31,568 nt of DNA, taken from an uncultured Clostridia bacterium (GTDB lineage Bacteria > Bacillota_A > Clostridia > TANB77 > CAG-508). The notes under the pieces are model-generated. The model ran no database searches, was not told the DNA's origin, and saw only the letters and a program-made list of their open reading frames with translations. Every line of letters begins with the position of its first letter. Positions within the stretch are counted from its first letter, which is position 1. This document shows, in pieces, positions 1-7,113 of this stretch. Location of the stretch: NCBI GenBank assembly GCA_947588915.1, contig CANPZA010000001.1, forward strand, positions 1 through 31,568. The letters run 5' to 3'. A program made the position numbers and the translations under genes.

Positions 1-29
1 GAACACTCCTTCCTAAGCGTATAAAACTA

Positions 30-914
30 TTATAACATTTCTACGCTTTCGTGTCCAAAATCTATCTTAACACCAAATGGACTCATCTTCTCTTCCTCCT
101 TCCTATCTAATTTTTCTAACATTTCTTCTGCTTTTTTCTTCCCTATCATTGGCTCTACTACATATTCAATTATCTCTTCTATTAATTCTATCTCTTCAAC
201 ATTTGTTATTCCATCTAATATTTTACTTATCTCTCTTTCCATCTCCTCTGCTGTCTTACATTTCTCTATTATCATCGCTATTCCAAATACACTTTCTTTT
301 TCTTTTAACTCTTTAAATGTATAATCTTGTACTGCTACTAAATTATATTTTAACTTTATCCTATATTCCTCATACTCTTTTGCATTATATTGCTTCTCTT
401 CAAAATTAGTCTTTTCATTCCATTTTTGATAACCTGTATATATTACTATTGGTACTACAATTGGATATATTTTACTATCTTCTAATTTCTCTTTTTTATT
501 CATCTTATCTAATCTTATTATTTGTCCTACATATTCCCATACTCTTTCTAACATATCTTTTCTTACTGTACTTTGATGTTCTACTAAAAAATAAACTGGT
601 TTGTTTTTTATCTTATATATAATATCTGATTGCCTATCTTTATAATTCCTTGTTATAAAATCACTCTTACATTGTACTATTTCTCCTTCTTTTATCTTTT
701 TATCTATTTTCAAAAAATCATTTATGAATTTTACCATTTCTTTTTCTTTACTTAGAATTCTTCTCATCATTTTGTCATGCTTTTTATTTACTTCTTTTAC
801 CTTCTCTATGTCATATTCACTTTCATACTCATAATCTTGTTCATCTTCTTTTAATTCCATCATATGTTTTTGTCTTAAGTATTGCATATATTCTTTATAT
901 GTTATATATACCAT
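30..914 (-). CDS. Rpn/YhgA-like PD-(D/E)XK nuclease family protein
   Basis: This 294-residue protein resembles the Rpn (recombination-promoting nuclease) / putative transposase YhgA-like family. The N-terminal 50 residues are highly charged. A core at about residues 85-170 contains the RQSDIIYKIK and VYFLVEHQST strands, which supply the Asp and the E-x-Q expected of a PD-(D/E)XK active site. They are followed by PIVVPIVIYTG, typical of the family. The C-terminal third is a charged helical region (EIIEYVVEPMIGKKKAEEMLEKLD) common in clostridial members. The family has Mg-dependent DNA endonuclease activity in E. coli and promotes RecA-independent recombination; activity here is inferred. The ATG is preceded by AAAGGACG at good spacing. 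The gene stands alone behind its own promoter, facing the window edge. Confidence 0.8.
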   Translation of the reverse strand: MVYITYKEYMQYLRQKHMMELKEDEQDYEYESEYDIEKVKEVNKKHDKMMRRILSKEKEMVKFINDFLKIDKKIKEGEIVQCKSDFITRNYKDRQSDIIYKIKNKPVYFLVEHQSTVRKDMLERVWEYVGQIIRLDKMNKKEKLEDSKIYPIVVPIVIYTGYQKWNEKTNFEEKQYNAKEYEEYRIKLKYNLVAVQDYTFKELKEKESVFGIAMIIEKCKTAEEMEREISKILDGITNVEEIELIEEIIEYVVEPMIGKKKAEEMLEKLDRKEEEKMSPFGVKIDFGHESVEML

Positions 915-931
915 TGAATCACGTCCTTTTC

Positions 932-960
932 ATTTTAATATATTTTTATTTGCTTGTCAA
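932..960 (-). promoter_or_regulatory. Sigma-A-type promoter of the Rpn-like gene
   Basis: On the minus strand a perfect TTGACA (955-960) is separated by 17 bases from TAAAAT (932-937). Transcription would begin around 925, just upstream of the Shine-Dalgarno site. Confidence 0.7.
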
Positions 961-1103
961 TATTTATTTAATAGTAAAATATGATATTCTATTTTATCTT
1001 TAGTATTTTTTCTTTCCTTTTCTACTTTTTTTGGACTTTTTAGCGATTTAAAGATTAATAAATAAAAACTTTGAATTAAGAATATAATTATACTTTATAT
1101 AAT

Positions 1104-1136
1104 AATACCATTTTCTGGAAATGTCAATACCATTTT
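1104..1136. repeat. Direct repeat AATACCATTTT, two copies 22 bp apart
   Basis: Identical 11-mers lie at 1104-1114 and 1126-1136, two helical turns apart, between the histidine kinase gene and the Rpn-like gene. Related ATACCAT units occur at 2856, 3771 and 3791, flanking the response regulator gene. They could be operator half-sites of a regulator encoded here. That function is inferred. Confidence 0.4.
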
Positions 1137-1160
1137 TTACATTATTTCTCATTTTAAAAT

Positions 1161-1199
1161 AATAAAGCCAGAAAGTACTTTTACTTTCTAAGCTTTATT
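1161..1199 (-). terminator. Terminator of the histidine kinase gene
   Basis: The outer stem AATAAAGC/GCTTTATT encloses the inner stem AGAAAGT/ACTTTCT, followed on the minus strand by a T-rich tract. The kinase stop codon lies inside the structure. Confidence 0.7.
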
Positions 1200-2639
1200 A
1201 TTTTCTTCTTTCTTCTTTTCTACTTCATTTTGTCTATAAGAAATTATTTTAAACTCGTTCTTTTTATCAAATATTATTTCAATTACTTTAGTAAAATTAT
1301 CTTTTGATGGCTTACCATATTCTTGTATGTGAATACTTGCATTATATTTTTTCAATGTATCAAAAGTATTCATCATACCCATTCCTGTACCACCATTGTC
1401 TGCATGTGTTGTACTTGGTTTTATTCCTAAATTAGCTAATGTATCTAGCTCAAATTCAATTCCAGAATCATACACATATAAACTGTACAACCCTTCTATA
1501 ATTCCTAACCTAACCAAGATACTTTTATTAGTATTGTCAGAATATCCAATAGCAATAATTGCATTTTTTATAAGATCTGCCAATAAAATTTCTAATTTTT
1601 CTTTGTCTATATAATTATTTATCATATGATGGATATTCCCATTTAATTGAAGCTGAAAATCTATTTTATTTTTAATACATTCTGATTGCATATAAGATAA
1701 CATGTCATCAATTTCTGTAATATCTGTTTTAGATAATTCTATTGCTGTTTCATTTTTCAACTCTTTAGTTATATCAAATATTTCATTTTTTAAATCTAAT
1801 TCAGATGCCATTTCACTTTTCATAATTAATTTATTTAGTTTATATTCTAATGATTTTTGCTTATGTGCAATTGAATGACTAATCTTACTAAAGTTTAGGT
1901 TTTCTTCTTCTAATTCCTCAACTTCTTTCTTTTTATTTTCTAATTCTTCTTTAGTTTCATTCAATTCTTGCACTAGTACTTTTTGTTTATAAGATAACTT
2001 TAATGATTTTTTAATATTAATAAACATTATTATCATTATTATTATAAATGTATATACAAAATTTCTTAATGTTTCTACTTCAAAATCTAACGATACTACT
2101 ATTACATTTATAAATAATATTATAATACTTACATTTAAAATTAAGATATCAAAATATTCATCATTTAGTTTCTTTTGTAAAAATGCAAATCCGTTTTTAA
2201 ATCTTTTTATTTTAAAAAATAAATATACTATTGTTATATACACAATTGCTATAAAAATCAAACTTATATACTTACTATTTATTCTCAATATAAAACTAAT
2301 TATATAATTTATAACTATTGCAATAAAATATATAATGCTGTTAATACTTAATGAAAATGCTGTAATATATAATGAATACCCTATTTTATTTTTAGTACTT
2401 ATAGCAAATACTACAGATAATAAAAATATTAAAGCTATCGTGCTATTTAAAAAATTATTTGACACTCTTATAAATTCATACATAATTGAAACAATAAACA
2501 AAATTATACCAGTTACTATTACTTTATATTTATTATGTTTAGTCATATTTATAATTTTTATAGATACACAATATGTACAATATATTCTTAAAATATTAAT
2601 TATAAATAGTGGTATTGGTAATTGTATATTATTAACCAT
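1188..2639 (-). CDS. GHKL-domain sensor histidine kinase, AgrC-like
   Basis: This 483-residue membrane kinase has about six or seven hydrophobic segments in residues 1-210, a Glu/Lys-rich coiled coil at about 215-250, and a phosphoacceptor-type box (ISHSIAHKQKSLEYK) near 257-270. A GHKL ATPase domain follows, with an N box (LADLIKNAIIAIG), a D-x-G box (YVYDSGIEF) and a glycine-rich lid (DNGGTGMGMMNTFDTLKKY). This architecture is that of AgrC-type peptide-sensing kinases. The likely partner is the Spo0A-like response regulator encoded upstream (2948-3739). No AgrB or AgrD homologue is seen, but a 16-residue Trp-rich ORF sits between kinase and regulator and is a candidate ligand. The ATG follows AAAGG. 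The gene has its own promoter at 2666-2694. Confidence 0.85.
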   Translation of the reverse strand: MVNNIQLPIPLFIINILRIYCTYCVSIKIINMTKHNKYKVIVTGIILFIVSIMYEFIRVSNNFLNSTIALIFLLSVVFAISTKNKIGYSLYITAFSLSINSIIYFIAIVINYIISFILRINSKYISLIFIAIVYITIVYLFFKIKRFKNGFAFLQKKLNDEYFDILILNVSIIILFINVIVVSLDFEVETLRNFVYTFIIIMIIMFINIKKSLKLSYKQKVLVQELNETKEELENKKKEVEELEEENLNFSKISHSIAHKQKSLEYKLNKLIMKSEMASELDLKNEIFDITKELKNETAIELSKTDITEIDDMLSYMQSECIKNKIDFQLQLNGNIHHMINNYIDKEKLEILLADLIKNAIIAIGYSDNTNKSILVRLGIIEGLYSLYVYDSGIEFELDTLANLGIKPSTTHADNGGTGMGMMNTFDTLKKYNASIHIQEYGKPSKDNFTKVIEIIFDKKNEFKIISYRQNEVEKKKEENNKA

Positions 2640-2665
2640 AACATAGACCTTTCCCTTTCCTATCT

Positions 2666-2694
2666 ATTATATACTAAAAGAAAAAGATAATCAA
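2666..2694 (-). promoter_or_regulatory. Promoter of the kinase gene, -35 embedded in a terminator stem
   Basis: On the minus strand TTGATT (2689-2694) and TATAAT (2666-2671) are separated by 17 bases. The -35 lies in the downstream arm of the 18-bp hairpin that ends the preceding small transcript. Termination and kinase initiation therefore share the same DNA. Confidence 0.6.
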
Positions 2695-2729
2695 TATATT
2701 CAATCCAATTTAATATATTGATTATCTTT
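2683..2729 (-). terminator. Perfect 18-bp inverted repeat, terminator after the Trp-rich peptide ORF
   Basis: The arms at 2683-2700 and 2712-2729 are exact reverse complements around an 11-base loop. On the minus strand the stem runs into TTCTTTT. It begins about 25 bases after the stop codon of the 16-codon ORF. Confidence 0.75.
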
Positions 2730-2754
2730 GCTTAATCTAATTTTACTTTATTTT

Positions 2755-2805
2755 TTATGCTCCCCACCAATAACGTAACCATTCTAAGAACTCTTCCCAA
2801 CTCAT
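2755..2805 (-). CDS. Trp-rich 16-residue peptide, possible signal peptide
   Basis: The short ORF encodes MSWEEFLEWLRYWWGA: four tryptophans in 16 residues, ending WWGA, and potentially amphipathic. It is well supported as a translated unit. AAGGTGGTGA, one base off the full anti-SD complement, lies 5 bases upstream of the ATG, a candidate promoter lies upstream, and a strong terminator follows. It sits between the genes for a Spo0A-like regulator and an AgrC-like kinase, so a signalling role is the leading guess. WW-containing short peptides are known as pheromones (XIP of streptococci), but no homology is claimed. An alternative is a Trp-codon leader peptide controlling read-through into the kinase gene. 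I do not recognise the family. Confidence 0.6.
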   Translation of the reverse strand: MSWEEFLEWLRYWWGA

Positions 2806-2857
2806 ACTATCACCACCTTCCCTATTTCGTTCGTTCCAGTGTTGTTAATAAAAAAAT

Positions 2858-2884
2858 ACCATTTATCACTTACAAATAAATGGT
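2858..2884. repeat. Inverted repeat ACCATTTAT/ATAAATGGT
   Basis: Nine-base arms at 2858-2866 and 2876-2884 lie in the 5' region of the Trp-rich peptide transcript. The arms contain the ATACCATTT unit also seen as direct repeats at 1104 and 1126. It could be an operator or an RNA hairpin. Confidence 0.4.
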
Positions 2885-2889
2885 TTCAT

Positions 2890-2920
2890 TTAATAGAAAA
2901 AAATGGTGAAAAATGTCGAA
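2890..2920 (-). promoter_or_regulatory. Candidate promoter overlapping a perfect 0A box, upstream of the Trp-rich peptide
   Basis: On the minus strand TTCGACA (2914-2920) is a perfect match to the Spo0A binding consensus. Its TCGACA can serve as -35, with TATTAA (2890-2895) 18 bases away. A 0A box overlapping the -35 is the arrangement of Spo0A-activated sigma-A promoters. The adjacent regulator gene encodes a Spo0A-type DNA-binding domain, so it or the genuine Spo0A could act here. Confidence 0.5.
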
Positions 2921-2932
2921 AAATAAAAAAAC

Positions 2933-2951
2933 CTAGTATTTGATATACTAG
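2933..2951 (-). terminator. Terminator of the Spo0A-like regulator gene
   Basis: The stem CTAGTAT/ATACTAG is followed on the minus strand by GTTTTTTTATTTTT. The TAG stop codon of the regulator is within the stem. Confidence 0.75.
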
Positions 2952-3739
2952 ATCATTTTCTTTATCTTATCCCTATAATAATATATAAACTCCATTGGAG
3001 TTGGAATCCCTGTTTCATAATTCACTCTTGCTGTATAATATTTCTCTAAATCCTCAATCGATGAAACTCTCCATGCATGTATAATTGCATTTTGTATTCC
3101 ATTTGTAATTGTATTACCAGACTTCTTATAAATTTTAGTTAAATATCTAATAACATTATCTCCTTTATTTTCATTTTGAATTAAATATAAAATAGCATCA
3201 TGAATATATTTTCTCCCCTTCAATTTTGCAGTTACACCTATTAAATCCAATTCATTATAAATGCACTCTGATATTTTATTTTCACTTTCTTCCAATTCTT
3301 CTTTTAAAGTTTCTACAGTTTGCTTTGGTTCTAATTCCCTTAAACTAAGAAATTTATTTAACACATAATCAGCAGAATAATTAGGATGATCTTTATACAA
3401 AATCAAATCCGCACCTTCTCTATGAAAAATATCATAAGTTCTTTTTGAATTAACATGAGTTGTTACTATTATAATTGGTTTATATCTTAAATTTAACTTT
3501 TTCAAATCTGATAAAAAATGTAAAGAATCCGTATTACCAGATGAACTATTATTCAATTCAATATCTAGCACAACTCCCTCTGGATGTTTTAATTTTATAT
3601 ATTTTAATCCTTCAATATCAGAATCTGTCATAGCAACCAGTTCTATATCATCTCTGTTTTTGATACAATTAACAAAATTATTACAATCAACTACATCATC
3701 TTCTATAATTAGTATTTTCATGGGTTTATCCTCTTTCAT
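2948..3739 (-). CDS. Response regulator with Spo0A-type C-terminal DNA-binding domain
   Basis: This 263-residue protein starts with a receiver domain (about residues 7-130): acidic pocket IIEDD, phosphoacceptor Asp near residue 59 in VVLDIELN, and a conserved Thr/Lys pair in IIIVTTH and LILYKD. After a short linker, residues 155-263 align with the Spo0A effector domain: ITAKLKG-like VTAKLKGRKYIHDAI, the YLTKIYKKSGNT segment, IQNAIIHAW (the DNA-recognition region) and PTPMEFIYYYRDKI. The gene is probably a spo0A paralogue rather than spo0A itself. The receiver is divergent and the gene lies beside an AgrC-like kinase rather than beside spoIVB. AAGGAGG lies 7 bases before the chosen ATG. Direct repeats of ATACCATATT overlie its probable promoter. 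Confidence 0.8.
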   Translation of the reverse strand: MKEDKPMKILIIEDDVVDCNNFVNCIKNRDDIELVAMTDSDIEGLKYIKLKHPEGVVLDIELNNSSSGNTDSLHFLSDLKKLNLRYKPIIIVTTHVNSKRTYDIFHREGADLILYKDHPNYSADYVLNKFLSLRELEPKQTVETLKEELEESENKISECIYNELDLIGVTAKLKGRKYIHDAILYLIQNENKGDNVIRYLTKIYKKSGNTITNGIQNAIIHAWRVSSIEDLEKYYTARVNYETGIPTPMEFIYYYRDKIKKMI

Positions 3740-3770
3740 CCTATTCCTCCTTAACTTTCACATTCATAAT

Positions 3771-3800
3771 ATACCATATTTTCTCATAAAATACCATATT
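3771..3800. repeat. Direct repeat ATACCATATT, two copies 20 bp apart, upstream of the regulator gene
   Basis: Identical 10-mers at 3771-3780 and 3791-3800 flank TTCTCATAAA. On the minus strand the proximal copy overlaps an extended -10 (TGGTATATT) about 30-35 bp upstream of the regulator ATG. This suggests an operator for the regulator itself or for the divergent XRE protein. Confidence 0.45.
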
Positions 3801-3881
3801 AGAACAAAATATTTTTCCATAAAATTATTATTTTTTATATATAAAATGAACAAAAAGTATTAGGAGGTTTTTTATATTAAT

Positions 3882-4238
3882 ATGAATAATAGTATAAGTA
3901 AAATTGATACAGAAAAACTAGAACAAATAGAAAGAGGAAAAAGAATTAAATTTATCCGTGAAAATGAATTAAACATGAATAAAACACAACTTGCTCAAAA
4001 AATTGGAGTATCTGGACAATTTTTAGGTTTAGTAGAAGATGGTAAAGGAAATTTAGTTTACAAAAGTATCAAAAAATTAAGAGATTTAAGTGGACATTCA
4101 GCAGATTATATATTATATGGTCTTGATGATAACATTATTAAAAATACAAAAAAATGTTTAGAGAAATACCCTGAAAATCAAATTATAAGTGGACTTGAAA
4201 TAATCAAAGAAATTGCTATTTATATAAAAAATTTATAA
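3882..4238 (+). CDS. XRE-family HTH transcriptional regulator
   Basis: This 118-residue protein has one helix-turn-helix at about residues 17-70: RIKFIRENELNMNKTQLAQK, IGVSGQFLGLVEDGKGN, and the stabilising LRDLSGHSADYILYG. The C-terminal 40 residues are an uncharacterised helical tail. It is transcribed divergently from the Spo0A-like regulator and shares about 140 bp of upstream DNA with it, so mutual regulation is plausible. The Shine-Dalgarno AGGAGG lies unusually far (14 bases) from the ATG. No nearer in-frame start is visible. Confidence 0.85.
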   Translation: MNNSISKIDTEKLEQIERGKRIKFIRENELNMNKTQLAQKIGVSGQFLGLVEDGKGNLVYKSIKKLRDLSGHSADYILYGLDDNIIKNTKKCLEKYPENQIISGLEIIKEIAIYIKNL

Positions 4239-4273
4239 TTTTGTATTTTTTATATTATTTTGAATATATTATA

Positions 4274-4302
4274 TTGACTTGTCGATTTTTGTCTGGTAAA
4301 AT
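4274..4302 (+). promoter_or_regulatory. Sigma-A-type promoter of the 61-residue membrane protein gene
   Basis: TTGACT (4274-4279) is 17 bases from TAAAAT (4297-4302). TGTCGAT, one mismatch from a 0A box, lies in the spacer immediately after the -35, so repression by a Spo0A-type protein is possible. Confidence 0.55.
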
Positions 4303-4345
4303 ATGTAATGTAAAATATTGTAAAAATCGAAAAGGTGGTATATAT

Positions 4346-4531
4346 ATGATTTCAAATTACGTTATTTATTTCTATACTTTATCAAAAGGAGAACAATTTA
4401 GACAAATTTGTATTTTTTTAGTTTCTTTTCTTATCTTGTCTGCTATTTTTGGTATCTTATTATTTTTGAAATCAAAATATTTAAATACCACTAAAAACTC
4501 TTGGTTTCAAAAATTTTTAAAAAGATTATAA
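4346..4531 (+). CDS. Small single-pass membrane protein
   Basis: This 61-residue hypothetical protein has one strong hydrophobic segment (ICIFLVSFLILSAIFGILLF, about residues 20-40) followed by a basic tail ending in FQKFLKRL. AAAGGTGG upstream of the ATG at 4346 decides the start; an upstream in-frame extension lacks a ribosome site and spans the promoter. It follows the XRE regulator but has its own promoter. Function unknown. Confidence 0.6.
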   Translation: MISNYVIYFYTLSKGEQFRQICIFLVSFLILSAIFGILLFLKSKYLNTTKNSWFQKFLKRL

Positions 4532-4563
4532 TATATAAAAACTAATATAAGTTAATTTATACT

Positions 4564-5409
4564 CTAATTAAATATTCTAAACAAAATCATACCAAAAGAT
4601 TGTATAACAAATAAATTTAACAAATTAGATGATAATAAATTATTTGTTGCTTCTACTACTCCTAACATATCATTATTATCTTTCTTTTTATGATGAGTTT
4701 GTGCCTCAAAAAATGTTATTAATTCTGGAATACTTGTAATAAATCCTAGAAAAATTCCTATTATTATTTCTGGAATATTTAATTGCTTGCATAAATTATT
4801 TAATGTCTCACCTAGAAGTTGACTTATAAAAAATAGTAAAATTCCTGTAAGCATCAATACTATAACATATAATAGTGTCCTTCTAGTATTTCCCCTCTCT
4901 TTTTTTCCTTCTTGATTTATATAATCTTGAATTTTTTTATCCTCATTTTTTAAATACAATTTATGTGCATTATTATTTAAAAATAAAAATAATGTATAAA
5001 AAATTATAAATAAGGGAATTAATCCTAAATTAATCTCTATATTTTTCCAAAGTATAAATATCGGTATTAATATAGTTATAAATACCAATATTATATCTAC
5101 TCTTATCGCTGGATTTGCAATAGACTTTCTATTTTTATTAATGATTATTGATGTAATATATTGTATAAAATTTATAACATTTGAACTTAAAATATTAAAT
5201 ACCCCTGTATTAATTAAACCATTAATGCTTGATACACTAATCGTTAAAAATTCTGGTATAGATGTAGCATATCCTGTAATGTTTCCTACTGTTTTAGGTT
5301 TTAGACTTAAATTTTCTGCTAAACTTCTCAAAGTTTTAACTAAAATATATTTTGAAATCAAAACAATTAATCCTGAATATAATATAAATTCCATAATTCC
5401 TAATATCAT
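4564..5409 (-). CDS. Sodium/calcium exchanger (CaCA) family-like membrane protein
   Basis: This 281-residue, roughly ten-helix membrane protein has the two internal alpha-repeats of cation/Ca2+ exchangers: GYATSIPEFLTISVSSI followed by NILSSNVINF near residues 45-80, and GFITSIPELITFFEAQ followed by NNLLSSNLLNLF near 218-270. The conserved acidic residue (E of S-I-P-E) is present in both repeats. A charged cytoplasmic loop at about 150-172 separates the halves. This supports cation antiport across the membrane; the ion is not determined. It is monocistronic and convergent with the small membrane protein. Confidence 0.75.
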   Translation of the reverse strand: MILGIMEFILYSGLIVLISKYILVKTLRSLAENLSLKPKTVGNITGYATSIPEFLTISVSSINGLINTGVFNILSSNVINFIQYITSIIINKNRKSIANPAIRVDIILVFITILIPIFILWKNIEINLGLIPLFIIFYTLFLFLNNNAHKLYLKNEDKKIQDYINQEGKKERGNTRRTLLYVIVLMLTGILLFFISQLLGETLNNLCKQLNIPEIIIGIFLGFITSIPELITFFEAQTHHKKKDNNDMLGVVEATNNLLSSNLLNLFVIQSFGMILFRIFN

Positions 5410-5444
5410 TTTTACTATTCCCCTATTTTATTTTTCCCAATTTC

Positions 5445-5473
5445 TTGCCAATTATTAGAAAATATAGTATAAT
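5445..5473 (+). promoter_or_regulatory. Sigma-A-type promoter for the DUF1653-serS group
   Basis: TTGCCA (5445-5450) and a perfect TATAAT (5468-5473) are separated by 17 bases. The first gene starts about 25 bases past the expected transcription start. Confidence 0.75.
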
Positions 5474-5504
5474 TAGGCTATTATAAAGAAAGGAGAAATT
5501 GAAA

Positions 5505-5762
5505 ATGGAAGAAGTACAAATAGGTAGAGTTTACCGCCATTTTAAAGGTAATTATTATTTTGTAGAAAATATTGGATATGATTCGGAAACAAAAGAAAGG
5601 TTCGTAATATATAAAAGACTATATGATACACCAGGTCCAAGAATATGGATAAGAAATGAAAAAATGTTTTTAGAAGAAATTCCTAATAGACCTGATAATA
5701 TTACTGGTCAAAAACATCGCTTTGAATTATGTGATAAATTATTAAAAGATTATACAAAATAG
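5505..5762 (+). CDS. DUF1653 domain-containing protein
   Basis: This small 85-residue protein is almost entirely a DUF1653 domain: GRVYRHFKGNYYFVENIGYDSETKERFVIYKRLY, then DTPGPRIWIRNEKMFLEEI. The family has an SH3-like beta-barrel look and no assigned function. The ATG at 5505 is chosen because AAAGGAG lies 9-10 bases upstream; a TTG two codons earlier sits too close to that site. It is probably co-transcribed with serS. Confidence 0.85.
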   Translation: MEEVQIGRVYRHFKGNYYFVENIGYDSETKERFVIYKRLYDTPGPRIWIRNEKMFLEEIPNRPDNITGQKHRFELCDKLLKDYTK

Positions 5763-5788
5763 GGATTTAGGGACATTCTTAAAATCCC
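5761..5788. repeat. Partial copy of the palindromic repeat found at 27361-27456
   Basis: The start, AGGGATTTAGGGACATTC, matches the arm of the larger inverted repeat downstream of spoIVA (GGGATATAGGGACGTTCC there), and the copy ends in TTAAAATCCC. It lies directly between the DUF1653 stop codon and the serS Shine-Dalgarno site. It can fold on itself through GGGATTT/AAAATCCC. Confidence 0.55.
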
Positions 5789-5799
5789 GGGAGGTAAAT

Positions 5800-7089
5800 A
5801 TGATAGATATAAAATTTTTAAGAGAAAATCCAGATATAGTTAAAGAAAATATAAAGAAAAAATTTCAAGACCATAAACTTGTATTAGTTGATGAAGTACT
5901 TGAATTAGATGCTAAAAACAGAGAAGTTAAATTAAATGGAGATAATTTGAGAGCTGAGAGAAAAAATTTAAGTAATCAAATCGGTACTTTAATGAAATCT
6001 GGTAATAAAGCTGAAGCAGAACAAGTAAAGCTTCAAGTAAATGATATTAATATTAAATTAGATGAAAATGAAAAATTAGAAAATAAATATTCAGAAGAAA
6101 TAAAAATTAGAATGATGAAAATTCCTAATATTATCCATGAATCTGTACCAATTGGAAAAGATGATAGTGAAAATGTAGAAAATGAAAAATTTGGTGAACC
6201 TATTATTCCAGAATATGAAATTCCTCATCATAGTGAAATTATGGAAAATCTTGGTGGACTAGATTTAGAAAGTAGCAGAAGAGTTAGTGGTAATGGATTT
6301 TATTATTTAATGGGTGATGTTGCAAGACTTCATTCAGCTATTTTAACTTATGCAAGAGACTTCATGATTAATAAAGGCTTTACTTACTGTATTCCACCTT
6401 TTATGATTCGTTCAGATGTTGTGACAGGTGTTATGAGCTTTGAAGAAATGGATGCTATGATGTATAAAATAGAAGGTGAAGATTTATATTTAATAGGAAC
6501 AAGCGAACACTCAATGATAGGAAAATTTAAAGATCAAATACTTAAAAAAGAAAATTTACCATATACAATGACATCATATTCACCATGTTTTAGAAAAGAA
6601 AAAGGTGCTCATGGTATTGAAGAACGTGGTGTATATAGAATACATCAATTTGAAAAGCAAGAAATGATTGTAGTCTGTGAGCCAGAACAATCTTGGGAAT
6701 GGTATAATAAAATGTGGTCATATACTGTAGAATTCTTTAGAAGCATGAACATTCCAGTTAGAACTTTAGAATGTTGTAGTGGAGATTTAGCAGATTTAAA
6801 ATCAAAATCTTGTGATGTTGAGGCATGGAGTCCTAGACAGAAAAAATATTTTGAAGTTGGAAGTTGCTCTAATCTAACAGATGCCCAAGCTCGTAGATTA
6901 GGAATAAGAATTAAAGGTGAAAATGGAAATTATTTCGCACATACTTTAAATAATACTGTTGTTGCCCCACCTAGAATGCTAATTGCTATTATGGAAAATA
7001 ATTATCAACCAGATGGTAGTGTAATTATTCCAGAAGTTTTAAGACCATATATGGGTGGATTAGAAATAATAAAATCTAAAAATAAATAA
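5800..7089 (+). CDS. serS: Seryl-tRNA synthetase
   Basis: This full-length 429-residue class II synthetase charges tRNA-Ser (and tRNA-Sec where present) with serine. The N-terminal 110 residues form the long antiparallel coiled-coil arm (NREVKLNGDNLRAERKNLSNQ and onward) that contacts the tRNA variable arm. The catalytic core shows the TSEHSM serine-site segment near residue 235, motif 2 in CFRKEKGAHGIEERGVYRIH near 268-287, and motif 3 with TLNNT and PPRML near 385-400. GGGAGG lies 6 bases upstream of the ATG. No T-box leader is present in the short gap before it. It is followed closely by engB. Confidence 0.95.
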   Translation: MIDIKFLRENPDIVKENIKKKFQDHKLVLVDEVLELDAKNREVKLNGDNLRAERKNLSNQIGTLMKSGNKAEAEQVKLQVNDINIKLDENEKLENKYSEEIKIRMMKIPNIIHESVPIGKDDSENVENEKFGEPIIPEYEIPHHSEIMENLGGLDLESSRRVSGNGFYYLMGDVARLHSAILTYARDFMINKGFTYCIPPFMIRSDVVTGVMSFEEMDAMMYKIEGEDLYLIGTSEHSMIGKFKDQILKKENLPYTMTSYSPCFRKEKGAHGIEERGVYRIHQFEKQEMIVVCEPEQSWEWYNKMWSYTVEFFRSMNIPVRTLECCSGDLADLKSKSCDVEAWSPRQKKYFEVGSCSNLTDAQARRLGIRIKGENGNYFAHTLNNTVVAPPRMLIAIMENNYQPDGSVIIPEVLRPYMGGLEIIKSKNK

Positions 7090-7113
7090 AATTAATAATT
7101 GGAGTGGAAAACT

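Noticed and set aside
5763..5799. T-box riboswitch before serS
   Set aside because: The gap is too short and holds only part of the palindromic repeat and the ribosome site.
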